Source: Flavipsychrobacter sp. (GTDB lineage Bacteria; Bacteroidota; Bacteroidia; Chitinophagales; Chitinophagaceae). Taken from it: a stretch of 64,000 nucleotides of DNA. The stretch lies in the NCBI GenBank assembly GCA_021155965.1, contig JAJNBJ010000010.1:62001-126000 (forward strand), read 5' to 3'. The position numbers and the translations under genes are program-made. The notes under the pieces are model-generated. The model searched no databases and was not told where the DNA came from. It saw only the letters and a list, made by a program, of their open reading frames with translations. Positions 1-7,773 of this stretch are shown piece after piece (the first letter of the stretch is position 1; every line of letters starts with the position of its first letter).

Positions 1-7
1 GGAGATC

Positions 8-21
8 CCGATAGCTATCGG
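8..21. repeat. Perfect 14-bp palindrome at the window edge
   Basis: The palindrome CCGATAGCTATCGG sits in a gene-free stretch at the left edge. Similar 'GATAGCTATC' palindromes are common in short intergenic repeats of Bacteroidota, and the surrounding GGAGAT...GGGGTGAG context fits such an element cut by the window. No role is inferred. Confidence 0.4.
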
Positions 22-48
22 AAGGGGTGAGGTAAATACTCGCGTCCT

Positions 49-228
49 TTAAGTCGTGGAGGTAGAGGATGATATATAGGCTTTAGCCAAAATATCGTTT
101 AAGGTTATTTTCACGCCTCGCCCATTCTTGATTTGCTTTTTGCTCTCCCTAAGCCTTGAGATCATCTTAGTAGATAAAGGGGGACTTGCCTTAGTGTTAA
201 TGGATTTTTTTTCAGTCGGTTTATTCAT
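49..228 (-). CDS. Small basic hypothetical protein (59 aa)
   Basis: I do not recognise this protein. It is short, rich in Lys and Arg, and has no signal peptide or membrane segment. Its middle, with RESKKQIKNGRGVKIT, vaguely resembles the N-terminal half of short antitoxin-like proteins, but no toxin partner adjoins it. An upstream in-frame ATG would add 21 residues. The inner ATG is preferred because a TATTTTTG -7 box at 233-240 lies between the two starts, four bases from the inner one. Transcription would then begin at or next to the start codon. Confidence 0.45.
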   Translation of the reverse strand: MNKPTEKKSINTKASPPLSTKMISRLRESKKQIKNGRGVKITLNDILAKAYISSSTSTT

Positions 229-232
229 AGTG

Positions 233-240
233 CAAAAATA
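233..240 (-). promoter_or_regulatory. Promoter -7 box TATTTTTG
   Basis: On the minus strand this matches the Bacteroidota -7 consensus TAnnTTTG and is followed by C and three bases before the ATG at 228. The hairpin at 252-276 sits immediately upstream. Confidence 0.5.
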
Positions 241-251
241 TGGTTTCCGCC

Positions 252-276
252 TTTGTTGGTGTTCTTCACCAACAAA
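252..276. repeat. Inverted repeat, 10-bp perfect stem
   Basis: TTTGTTGGTG and CACCAACAAA are separated by a 5-base loop. No T-run follows on either strand, so it is not a standard terminator. It lies just upstream of the -7 box at 233-240, where a regulator could bind. Confidence 0.5.
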
Positions 277-315
277 CCTCGCGCAGGACAAACTCGCGCA
301 TCCTGGCTATCCACA

Positions 316-350
316 AATCCTATAAATCCTAGTTCAGACAAAACCTCGCG
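316..350. repeat. Dispersed intergenic repeat, copy 1
   Basis: These 35 bases recur with one mismatch at 1589-1623, on the other side of the serine hydrolase gene. Both copies contain TAGTTCAGACAAAACCTCGC or a one-base variant, and both are followed after a short gap by a CGGTTAATCT stretch. It looks like the common Bacteroidota 'AATCC...TTCAGAC' intergenic repeat family. Confidence 0.6.
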
Positions 351-408
351 CCAAACAAAATCACAAATCAGGGCAATCCCGGTTAATCTCGTTTAATCAA
401 GGTTCGCA

Positions 409-1524
409 CTAATGCAGCACATTATATATCCTCCGGGCTATCACAGATGGTTCTGCCTGCGCGGTATTGGTAAACACAATGATGCTGAGGTCTTCATCTA
501 TACCATGCCAATAGGCGTTTTTAAATCCCACCGCTGTGCCTTCATGCGTAAGCAGTATTCCGTAGCCGCTTTTTATCACTCCCCACCCATATCCGTACCA
601 GGTTACCCGTCCATAGGGCTTCACCGGCGGACGCACGGTATCCTGCCACATGCGTGCCCAGTCGTCCTTGCTCAGCAGGTCGCCGTGGCGCTGTATGGAA
701 TCCCATTTTATCATATCCCGGATAGTCGATGAAAAAGCCCCGCTCGGCCGCATTACCTGTATGCTGGCCCGCTCTTTGCCATCGCCATTCCATACTCTTG
801 CGCCGCCGCTGTTTTCGTCATATTTGTACGATCTGGCACTGAGCGGCCCCAAACTCCTGTTCGTTGTAGTGGTATGCTCAAGGCCAATTATGCGGAACAC
901 CAGGTTGGTGTACAGGTCAAAACTGTAACCACTCGTCTTGCGTATAATATCGGCAAGAATAAAATAGCCAAGGTTACTGTATTGCCAGCCCTTGCCGGTA
1001 GCAAACTCCAGGTCTTTTTTATAAGCAGCCTTTATGTAAAATGAATCGGGTTTGCTGTGGCCCCAGTCAAAATTTGGTGGTTCTCGCTGCAGGCCGGAGG
1101 TGTGATTGAGCAAGGTGCGGATAGTTATGTCGCCCCATTCCTTGGGTGCATCAGGATAGTAGCTGGAAACATAGTCCTCGATTGTAAGTTTGCCTTCTTC
1201 CGCCAGCCGCAGTATGCAAACTGCAATTATGTGTTTGCTCAGGGAGCCTATTCCGTATACCGTACTATCCGTGGCAGGCAGGCGTGCATCCACGTCAGCC
1301 ATTCCATAACCCCGGCTTAGCAATACCTCGCCATTGCGCACTATCCCCACCGACAAGCCTACTATATGCTGGTTGCGCATTTCTTCGGCTACTATACCGT
1401 TTATCTCGGAGACCTGTGCAATACTATTGCTGCCTGCTCCACATAAAAGCAGCATCAATTGAAGGAAGCTATATGTAAGCAATGACTTCACAGGGATAAT
1501 CTTATCCGTAAGATACATACGCAT
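409..1524 (-). CDS. Secreted or lipid-anchored serine hydrolase, class C beta-lactamase family
   Basis: This 371-residue protein has the penicillin-binding/beta-lactamase fold seen in class C beta-lactamases, D-alanyl-D-alanine carboxypeptidases and esterases. The catalytic SxxK motif is SLSK near residue 94, the second motif is YSN in 'WQYSNLGYF', and an HEGT segment near the C-terminus stands in for the third motif. The hydrophobic N-terminus ends in LLLCGAG and then SIAQ, so it is exported, either by signal peptidase I or as a lipoprotein at that Cys. The substrate cannot be read from the sequence, and the label beta-lactamase would overstate it. An alternative start lies two codons in. 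Copies of a 35-bp repeat flank the gene. Confidence 0.85.
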   Translation of the reverse strand: MRMYLTDKIIPVKSLLTYSFLQLMLLLCGAGSNSIAQVSEINGIVAEEMRNQHIVGLSVGIVRNGEVLLSRGYGMADVDARLPATDSTVYGIGSLSKHIIAVCILRLAEEGKLTIEDYVSSYYPDAPKEWGDITIRTLLNHTSGLQREPPNFDWGHSKPDSFYIKAAYKKDLEFATGKGWQYSNLGYFILADIIRKTSGYSFDLYTNLVFRIIGLEHTTTTNRSLGPLSARSYKYDENSGGARVWNGDGKERASIQVMRPSGAFSSTIRDMIKWDSIQRHGDLLSKDDWARMWQDTVRPPVKPYGRVTWYGYGWGVIKSGYGILLTHEGTAVGFKNAYWHGIDEDLSIIVFTNTAQAEPSVIARRIYNVLH

Positions 1525-1588
1525 CTTAGATTTTCAAATAGCCTACGGGCCATTTGCCTCTATTTTCTAGCACATCCTGCAATCCGTT

Positions 1589-1623
1589 AATCCTATAAAT
1601 CTTAGTTCAGACAAAACCTCGCG
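1589..1623. repeat. Dispersed intergenic repeat, copy 2
   Basis: This is the second copy of the 316-350 repeat, in the same orientation with one C/T difference. It lies upstream of the TPR gene. Confidence 0.6.
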
Positions 1624-1725
1624 GTGGATAAAACCCACCTATCAGCAAAACGCACAGCTCAAACTGCCCATCAGCAAAATCTCGGTTAATCTGAGGTTCA
1701 GACATTTATCGTATTTTTACAACTC

Positions 1726-2226
1726 ATGAAAAAAATCCTGTTGTTCTTATTTGCTCTCGGTGTGTTCAACGCTCATGCCCAGCTCGCTGCAGACTATTAC
1801 AATAGTGGCGTAGCAAACATAAGGAAGGGAGAGATGCAGGCTGCCCTGGCAGATTTCAACAAGGCTATTGAGCTCAACCATAAATTTGGCTATGCATACT
1901 GCTACAGGGGTGCGGCAAAATATTGCCTCAAAGACCCGCAGGGCGCTATTGATGATTATAATATTGCACTCAACATTAACCCCGAGGATGGAACATCGTT
2001 TTCGGGCAGGGGATGCGCCAGGTGTACTATTGGCGATTTCGGGGGCGCATTGGAAGACCTCAACAAAGCCATTGCGCTAAACCCAAACGATGCCGGTGCT
2101 TATTATAATCGGGGGATAGCCAAAATAAACCTCAACCAGAAAGAGAGTGGCTGCGAAGACCTCCAGAAAGCCCTCCAACTCGGCGACAGGCGCGCCACCG
2201 AAGCCATAAAAAAATCCTGCGAATAG
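1726..2226 (+). CDS. Secreted TPR-repeat protein
   Basis: A signal peptide (MKKILLFLFALGVFNAHAQ) is followed by about three and a half tetratricopeptide repeats of 34 residues. The repeats carry typical TPR positions such as YYNSGVANIRKGEMQAALAD, the A-YxNRG pattern, and helix-ending 'LNPNDAGAYY'. TPR domains bind other proteins, and here the protein would act in the periplasm or at the outer membrane. No enzymatic domain is present and neighbours give no hint of a partner. Confidence 0.85.
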   Translation: MKKILLFLFALGVFNAHAQLAADYYNSGVANIRKGEMQAALADFNKAIELNHKFGYAYCYRGAAKYCLKDPQGAIDDYNIALNINPEDGTSFSGRGCARCTIGDFGGALEDLNKAIALNPNDAGAYYNRGIAKINLNQKESGCEDLQKALQLGDRRATEAIKKSCE

Positions 2227-2407
2227 AAGAACTTCCCTTCTGTGGTGAGCTTGCCGAACCATTAGGAAGGGATGTCGGCGAAGACGAACGTCAGAGCTGA
2301 CTGGGGTGGTTGACTCGCGTAGAACACCCGCGTCTACATCATGAAACCAGCCTGATTATTTTACTGCCCAAAATCCCTCAAACCCGCGCCCATGGCTCAA
2401 ACTTTTT

Positions 2408-2446
2408 TCCTTGACGGTACTGAAATGGTACCGTCAAGGATTTTTT
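2408..2446 (+). terminator. Rho-independent terminator
   Basis: A perfect 13-bp stem (TCCTTGACGGTAC / GTACCGTCAAGGA) with a 7-base loop is followed by six T's. T's also precede it, so it could work on both strands. It lies 180 bases after the TPR gene. Confidence 0.85.
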
Positions 2447-2576
2447 CACTTTGCCACACCATTTTCTCCTCCGAACTTTACAGGTTATAAGCCCGGGCAC
2501 AGGTTTACCAGGCAAAAAACTTGATAGATCTTGTGGCTGAAATGATAAATAATGTGAGCGGGATTAGTAACAAATG

Positions 2577-2616
2577 TGTGCAAAAGTGCGCAAAGAATGC
2601 GCAAATAGTGCGCAAA
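2577..2616. repeat. Four direct repeats TGYGCAAA at 10-11 bp spacing
   Basis: Copies begin at 2577 (TGTGCAAA), 2587, 2598 and 2609 (all TGCGCAAA), giving steps of 10, 11 and 11 bp. That is one DNA turn each, so a protein bound to all four would lie on one helix face. The array ends about 110 bases before the glycosyltransferase start and may be its operator. Confidence 0.6.
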
Positions 2617-2726
2617 AATAAATGTAAAAAAGTACATAAAACCAATGAATTATATATATCACTGTTGTCCCCCAAAAAAATCATGAAAACTGTGCAATAT
2701 CATAAAACCCTTATTTTGTGCCACCA

Positions 2727-3845
2727 ATGAAGATAGCCTTTGTGCAAGACTGGTTCAATGCTAATGGCGGCGCAGAAAAAGTAGCCGGCGCCATCCTCGC
2801 CCTCTATAAAAGCGAGGATGTGGATATCTATGCCCTGTTCAATAAATTCACCCCCGCTGCAAAGCACGAGATACTGCATGATAGGGCTGTAAAAACATCA
2901 GTGCTGCAGCATGTGCCCTTCATCAGCCGCATATACCGGTTAGCTTTGCCCGTCATGCCGTGGCTCATGAAACGTTTTAACCTGCAGGGCTATGATCTGA
3001 TACTGTCAACATCACACGCAGTTGCAAAAGGTTTCCGCAGCGATCCAAAAACGCTGAACATCTGCTACTGCCACACCCCCCTCCGCCCCATTTGGGATAT
3101 GTACGACGATTATGCCGCTACTCATCATATGGGCCGCACAGGATTTTATAAATGGTTTGTAAACTACCTCCGCCGCTGGGACAAGCGATCGGCCGAGCGG
3201 GTACATTACTTCATCGCCAATTCAGAGCATGTGCGCAGGCGCATACAGAACAGCTATGGCAGGGATTCCACGGTTATCCATCCACCTGTTCGCGTAGATA
3301 AATTTGCATTAAGTACTGCTCCCCGGCAGGATTATTATCTATGCGCGGGCAGGGTAGTGCCATACAAGCGTATGGACATGATAGCCCGTGCATTCAAACA
3401 AATGCCGGACAAGAAACTGGTAATAATAGGCGATGGCTGGGGAGCAAAAGAATTTGATGATCTGCGGGATTGTAAGAATATTACCTGGCTCGGCTACAAG
3501 CCTGATGCAGAGATGATACAATATATGCAGCAGGCAAAAGCCTGTATCTTCGCTGCCAAAGAAGATTTTGGTATTGTATGTGTGGAAGCACAGGCATGCG
3601 GCACCCCTGTTCTTGCCCTTAATTATGGCGGCTACAAAGAAACTGTTATCGATGGTCAGACCGGCTACCTCTTTGCAGAACAATCGGAACAGGGCGTGAT
3701 GGAAGCAGTAAATAAGTTTGAAACAAACCCGCTCACCAACCATACTTTAATAAGGGAAAATTCGTTAAGGTTCTCGGTAGAGCGGTTTAATAAAGAGTTT
3801 ACAGAATTTGTAGATGCTGCAAGACGGCAGTTTAATAATGAGTGA
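2727..3845 (+). CDS. Glycosyltransferase family 4
   Basis: This is a GT-B fold sugar transferase. The N-terminal domain starts MKIAFVQDWFNANGGAEKV, with the glycine-rich GGAEK loop. The C-terminal nucleotide-sugar domain shows AGRVVPYKRMD, IGDGWGAKEF, LGYKPD, and the family signature EDFGIVCVEAQACGTPVLA, with the E-x7-E pair that binds the donor. It should transfer a nucleotide-linked sugar onto an envelope glycan in the cytoplasm. A GTG nine bases upstream is open but lies in a TATTTTG -7-like element, so the ATG is preferred. It overlaps the next gene by 8 bases, consistent with joint assembly of a surface polysaccharide. Confidence 0.9.
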   Translation: MKIAFVQDWFNANGGAEKVAGAILALYKSEDVDIYALFNKFTPAAKHEILHDRAVKTSVLQHVPFISRIYRLALPVMPWLMKRFNLQGYDLILSTSHAVAKGFRSDPKTLNICYCHTPLRPIWDMYDDYAATHHMGRTGFYKWFVNYLRRWDKRSAERVHYFIANSEHVRRRIQNSYGRDSTVIHPPVRVDKFALSTAPRQDYYLCAGRVVPYKRMDMIARAFKQMPDKKLVIIGDGWGAKEFDDLRDCKNITWLGYKPDAEMIQYMQQAKACIFAAKEDFGIVCVEAQACGTPVLALNYGGYKETVIDGQTGYLFAEQSEQGVMEAVNKFETNPLTNHTLIRENSLRFSVERFNKEFTEFVDAARRQFNNE

Positions 3846-5115
3846 ATTACAACACATAGGGAAGCCCCTTCATGCCCGTCCGAATGGCAATTTAGCCGGG
3901 CGGAGGTTTGGGGCAGCCGATAAATATATTGCACGGCTGCTGATGCTGTCCTTTTTTCTGCCCATGAAGTGGCAGGTATGGGCAACCATGGCTGCCGGTG
4001 TTTATTTTATTATACGCACCGTACAGTTAAAATATGCAGCGCCTAAACAAAACTATTTGTGGGCATTGCTGCTGGGCAGCACTTTCCTGCTCTTCCTGCT
4101 GGCAATTCCATTCACTCCGGCAGAATATGCACGGGTAGCAAGGAAAGCGGTTGAGCATAGGGTAACGCTGTTGTTCATGCCGGTTTTGTTTGCAGCTATA
4201 TCGCCCATGCTCAGGCAAACAATAATGAAGCAGCTGATGTATTTTGTGTATGGCTGCCTTATTATTTGTGCCGCCGCCAATGCCAGTTTTGTTTATCATT
4301 TGCTTACCGATGAGAATGCGGCTGCATTAACGCATATGGCTTACCGGGCCAGCATGCATTTCTTCATGGATATCCATCCTACCTATCTGTCCATGTATCT
4401 CTGTGTGTCCATTTGTATCATGTTGCAGGTGCACAAGCTGGAGATACAGGTACGCCCGGTTCTGCTCAATGTGCTGTTGTATATTTCGTTCCTGTTCTTG
4501 GTAGCTCTGGGCGCAAAAACGCCTATCCTGGCTATGCTGCTCATACTCGTGCATTTTGCCTGGGCGCATAGAAGGGTGTTGCGTACATACACGGTACTTT
4601 TCATTGGGTTGATAGCTGTCGCCGTGCTGGCATATGCATTCATCCCTTTCATCGGCCAGCGGATGAATGAGATGATAACGCTCTTAAGTTCAAGCAGCAA
4701 AGCAAGCCTTACGGATAACTCTGTTGCAGCACGCAAAGCCATTTGGGACATAGACGTAGAACTGGTAAAGCAGCATTGGCTCACAGGTGTAGGCCCCGGC
4801 AGGATATCAGCAGTAATGGAAGCGGGATCGCATGAAAAGGCGCTCCCGGTCATTTACGAGGACCCACACAATGAGTATGTTTACGAATGGCTCTGCTTTG
4901 GCATTGCCGGCATTTTGATTTTTGGTATTGCATTGATACTGCAAATATGGCGGGCTATACGCTTTAAAGAGCGTTTAAATCTCTATTTACTGGTTGTTTT
5001 TTGTGTTACCTTTTTTACAGAAAGTGTGTTATCTCTGCAGAGGGGTATAATGCTCTTTGCAATATTTACATCGTTATTGTTCTATAATTGTGTTGATAAG
5101 AATAAGCCCCTTTAG
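3838..5115 (+). CDS. O-antigen ligase/polymerase family membrane protein
   Basis: The protein has about 425 residues and roughly ten to twelve hydrophobic segments. A larger non-membrane loop before the last helices contains GVGPGRISAVME and EDPHNEYVYEWLCFGIAGI, typical of the Wzy/WaaL family, where 'HNEY' lies in the periplasmic catalytic loop. It should ligate or polymerise lipid-linked glycan on the periplasmic side. The ATG at 3838 overlaps the stop of the preceding glycosyltransferase, implying translational coupling. An in-frame ATG at 3814 is possible but would lengthen the overlap. Whether it is a ligase or a polymerase cannot be decided from sequence. Confidence 0.85.
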   Translation: MSELQHIGKPLHARPNGNLAGRRFGAADKYIARLLMLSFFLPMKWQVWATMAAGVYFIIRTVQLKYAAPKQNYLWALLLGSTFLLFLLAIPFTPAEYARVARKAVEHRVTLLFMPVLFAAISPMLRQTIMKQLMYFVYGCLIICAAANASFVYHLLTDENAAALTHMAYRASMHFFMDIHPTYLSMYLCVSICIMLQVHKLEIQVRPVLLNVLLYISFLFLVALGAKTPILAMLLILVHFAWAHRRVLRTYTVLFIGLIAVAVLAYAFIPFIGQRMNEMITLLSSSSKASLTDNSVAARKAIWDIDVELVKQHWLTGVGPGRISAVMEAGSHEKALPVIYEDPHNEYVYEWLCFGIAGILIFGIALILQIWRAIRFKERLNLYLLVVFCVTFFTESVLSLQRGIMLFAIFTSLLFYNCVDKNKPL

Positions 5116-5121
5116 GGGTTT
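5104..5121 (+). terminator. Short hairpin at the end of the O-antigen ligase gene
   Basis: AAGCCCC and GGGGTTT (one G-T pair) flank a TTTA loop that contains the stop codon. It lies in the 11-base gap between convergent genes, so it may end transcription from either side. The T-run is weak. Confidence 0.4.
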
Positions 5122-5126
5122 GGGGT

Positions 5127-6812
5127 TTAAATTTTCTCCAGCCTGATGACTTTCTGCTGGGTAGGGGACACAACCTTGAGTATATAAATACCAGCAGGCA
5201 GTTCTTGTAATGATAAAACAATAGGGGTATTATATCCCTTGAATAAATTTTTGCTGAACGACAATACGGTCTTGCCGGTTACATCCATCAGCCTGAACTC
5301 CACAAAGTTGTCAGAGTTTGGTGATACCGCGATCTTGATTTCGCCACTGGAAGGATTAGGCGCTGCGATCACCCAGTTTGTTGGTGTGAAGGGTGGTGGT
5401 GTATCTGTAACATGCAGTAACTGTTGCGTACACTGAAAGTTAGGCACGCCATAGCCAATGTGGTTATCAGGTGAGTTATAAGCGCTTGCGCAACGAATGA
5501 TCGCCTGCTTTATCTGGTAGGGAGTAGCATTAGGATTTGCCTGCCAGAGGCATGCTGCCCACCCCGCTACCTGCGGGGTAGAAATGGAAGTGCCATTGCG
5601 CGACACTATTGCTCCGGGTATTAAAACGTTTGCTCCCTGTCCAAAGCATGCTACGTCTGGCTTAAGCCTGCCTGCGGCATTTGGCCCGTACCCGCTGGAT
5701 GCTGCAATAACTCCATACTGGTTCGTAGAGCCAATGGTGAATGCGCTGTCCGCATCGCCGGGTGTGAGTATGTGATTGCCCCAACTGCCGAATCCCATAC
5801 CATCGTTGCCTGCAGTGGCTACGAACAGCATACCCTTTTTTGTGGCAAAATTTGCTGCTTTGGCGCCAACCGTGGTTTTGCCATCCAGGTCAACAGCAAA
5901 CACCTGCCCCGCACCGGGCGGATAATCAAACACGTCATACCCAACCGATTCAGAAATAATGTCTGCACCAATACTGTCTGCACGCTCTGTGGCTGCTATC
6001 ATCTGGTCCAACTCAATAGGCTGGTCCGATCCACCGGTTTCAGTGCGGTACAATGCAAAAGTAGCATGAGGTGCGGCACCCACGTAAGACCCCGGTGCAT
6101 AGCCGGCAATAGTTGATAATACATCTGCCCCATGGGAGTCAGCGTCGAAAATATTATTTGAGTGCCTGACATAGTCAACCGTATCGATGACCCTGCCGGA
6201 ATTAAACATACTATCGAAACCCGCAATTGAATGGGCGCCGGCAAAGCCAGCGTCAAATACCGCTATCAGTATTCCCTGCCCCATAAATCCATTAGAGTGA
6301 AGGTAGTTGCCCCTTACCAATGAGGTTTGCACCCATGATTCATTATAGTATGCCGCATCAAAACTGGTGGTTTTGTAACCTGGCGACTGCACAGGATCGG
6401 CCGTAGTGGCTGCTGGCTTATGTAAATTAGACGTATAGTACGCAATCAATTTTATTTCAGTGATAAATGCCTTGCCGGTGAGGTTATTAATATTGGCAGA
6501 GTCAGCAGCAGCTAATAATATGGTACAGTTATTAAGCCATTTGGAAGTAGTGTGCCACTTGCCGCCGGTCAGTACAAGTACACTATCAATATATGCCCGG
6601 TTTACCGGCAGATCGGTGCTGTCAATAGCTATGCCTTGTGTAGCACGCCTTGTGATCGCTCTCGAAGATAAATATGCAGAGGGGGTACTGAGACTGTAGG
6701 GTGTGTTGTTTTTATCAGTAAAGCTTACCCGGAAAGCAAATTGTTGCGAGATTGCCCTGCTGCAGAGCATAAATGCCAACACCACACAGATCCCAATCAC
6801 TTTCCTGTACAT
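5127..6812 (-). CDS. Secreted S8 subtilisin-family protease with T9SS sorting domain
   Basis: This 561-residue protein has a signal peptide (about 1-22), a prodomain-like region and an S8 catalytic domain. The triad residues are visible as Asp187 (IAVFDAGF), His227 (ADSHGADV) and Ser409 (NGTSISTP), with the oxyanion Asn336 in ATAGNDG. The C-terminal ~75 residues start with 'APNPSSGEI' and end 'KVIRLEKI', a type A T9SS sorting domain, so the enzyme should be exported through the outer membrane. The upstream lipoprotein gene ends 6 bases before this start, suggesting one operon. Confidence 0.93.
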   Translation of the reverse strand: MYRKVIGICVVLAFMLCSRAISQQFAFRVSFTDKNNTPYSLSTPSAYLSSRAITRRATQGIAIDSTDLPVNRAYIDSVLVLTGGKWHTTSKWLNNCTILLAAADSANINNLTGKAFITEIKLIAYYTSNLHKPAATTADPVQSPGYKTTSFDAAYYNESWVQTSLVRGNYLHSNGFMGQGILIAVFDAGFAGAHSIAGFDSMFNSGRVIDTVDYVRHSNNIFDADSHGADVLSTIAGYAPGSYVGAAPHATFALYRTETGGSDQPIELDQMIAATERADSIGADIISESVGYDVFDYPPGAGQVFAVDLDGKTTVGAKAANFATKKGMLFVATAGNDGMGFGSWGNHILTPGDADSAFTIGSTNQYGVIAASSGYGPNAAGRLKPDVACFGQGANVLIPGAIVSRNGTSISTPQVAGWAACLWQANPNATPYQIKQAIIRCASAYNSPDNHIGYGVPNFQCTQQLLHVTDTPPPFTPTNWVIAAPNPSSGEIKIAVSPNSDNFVEFRLMDVTGKTVLSFSKNLFKGYNTPIVLSLQELPAGIYILKVVSPTQQKVIRLEKI

Positions 6813-6818
6813 ACAAAA

Positions 6819-7556
6819 CTAGTTGTGGTCTATTGCGCGCATAATAACGGAATAGCCGTTCCTGCTCTGAGGGTAAGGTGCGCTCCAGGTATAGTGTGTC
6901 CACTCTTTATAAATCATGCCTACATTGTAGGCATAAACTTCTTTTGCGTAGGTTTTATACCCATGCGGGAGGGAATCTACTTCCTGGTAGTTCACATTTT
7001 CGTCATTCTGCATCACGGTAACGGTATTATCAAAGCTCACAAAGCCATTAAAGTAGACGTGGTCATAGTTCTGGTAAGTATAATCCCAGTTTTTCAGGTA
7101 AGAGAACAGCGTATCCTGCACCTGCGCAAATACATTGCCTTTCCAGCTAAAACCTTCTTTCACCGGAAACATCAGTTTTATGTATTGCGTGCCGTCCTGT
7201 GAGTATAAAAGGCCATCGTGTGTAGGCTGTACCAATATTACACGCTGAGGCACCCAGTCCGCCCCCTCATAAGGACGGTAATAAACATCCATTATGTAAT
7301 TGAGTTTTTTCTTATAGGTGTAAGTGTCTGTTACTGCGTATTTCAATTGGCACCTCGTTTCAACTGTACGGGCGGTATCGTAGGCACCGCCATAATAATA
7401 TGTCGAATCAACAGCATAAGTAACATATTTGCCAAACTGGAGCGGGAAATAATTACGGGTAGCATCCACTGTGCTGTTACTTACTTTTTTGCAGGAATAA
7501 AATGCAAATACACATGATAATACCAATAGAAAACCAGTTAAAATCTTCCTGATCAT
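6819..7556 (-). CDS. Hypothetical lipoprotein (245 aa)
   Basis: The N-terminus is a lipoprotein signal: a hydrophobic run followed by FAFYSCKK, with the lipidated Cys at about residue 22. The rest is Tyr-rich and beta-type, with no domain I recognise. Phrases such as 'RNYFPLQFGKYVTYAVDS' and 'GMIYKEW' are typical of Bacteroidota lipoproteins of unknown function. It is first in a likely operon with the secreted subtilase, whose start is 6 bases downstream. Confidence 0.8.
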   Translation of the reverse strand: MIRKILTGFLLVLSCVFAFYSCKKVSNSTVDATRNYFPLQFGKYVTYAVDSTYYYGGAYDTARTVETRCQLKYAVTDTYTYKKKLNYIMDVYYRPYEGADWVPQRVILVQPTHDGLLYSQDGTQYIKLMFPVKEGFSWKGNVFAQVQDTLFSYLKNWDYTYQNYDHVYFNGFVSFDNTVTVMQNDENVNYQEVDSLPHGYKTYAKEVYAYNVGMIYKEWTHYTWSAPYPQSRNGYSVIMRAIDHN

Positions 7557-7748
7557 AAGATTCTGATGCCGTTATTTCACGTAAATATAATGAAAGAAAC
7601 GAAAATAACTAAAAATACTTGGGGATGTGCTAATATTATGAATTTCCTTTTTTTTAGAGGCATTGATCGTAATAGGCAATACTCTGTATGTAGCCATTAA
7701 AGGGTCATTAACATTACACTACTTCCGGATGTCGTATTATATTTTTAC

Positions 7749-7766
7749 TTTTAGTGTGCACTAAAA
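7749..7766. promoter_or_regulatory. Palindromic operator candidate before the PAS sensor gene
   Basis: TTTTAGTG and CACTAAAA are perfect 8-bp inverted arms around a TG centre, ending 7 bases before the GTG start at 7774. The left arm overlaps a TACTTTTA promoter-like box, so a bound dimer could block transcription start. Confidence 0.5.
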
Positions 7767-7773
7767 ATATCAT

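Larger units (their letters stand above)
2227..2726. other. 500-bp gene-free region with terminator and iterated motif
   Basis: The first 110 bases contain GGTGAGCTTGCCGAACCAT-type sequence resembling known Bacteroidota intergenic repeats. A strong terminator follows at 2408-2446, then an array of TGYGCAAA elements at 2577-2616. A 69-codon open frame covers the array but has no coding character: it is rich in Lys and Cys and reads through the repeats. Confidence 0.6.

Noticed and set aside
409-1524. True antibiotic-resistance beta-lactamase
   Set aside because: The fold motifs fit, but the wider family contains many esterases and peptidases, and nothing in the context indicates resistance.
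2521-2730. 69-codon open frame before the glycosyltransferase
   Set aside because: It reads through the TGYGCAAA array, has a biased Lys/Cys/Asn composition and runs into the glycosyltransferase start.
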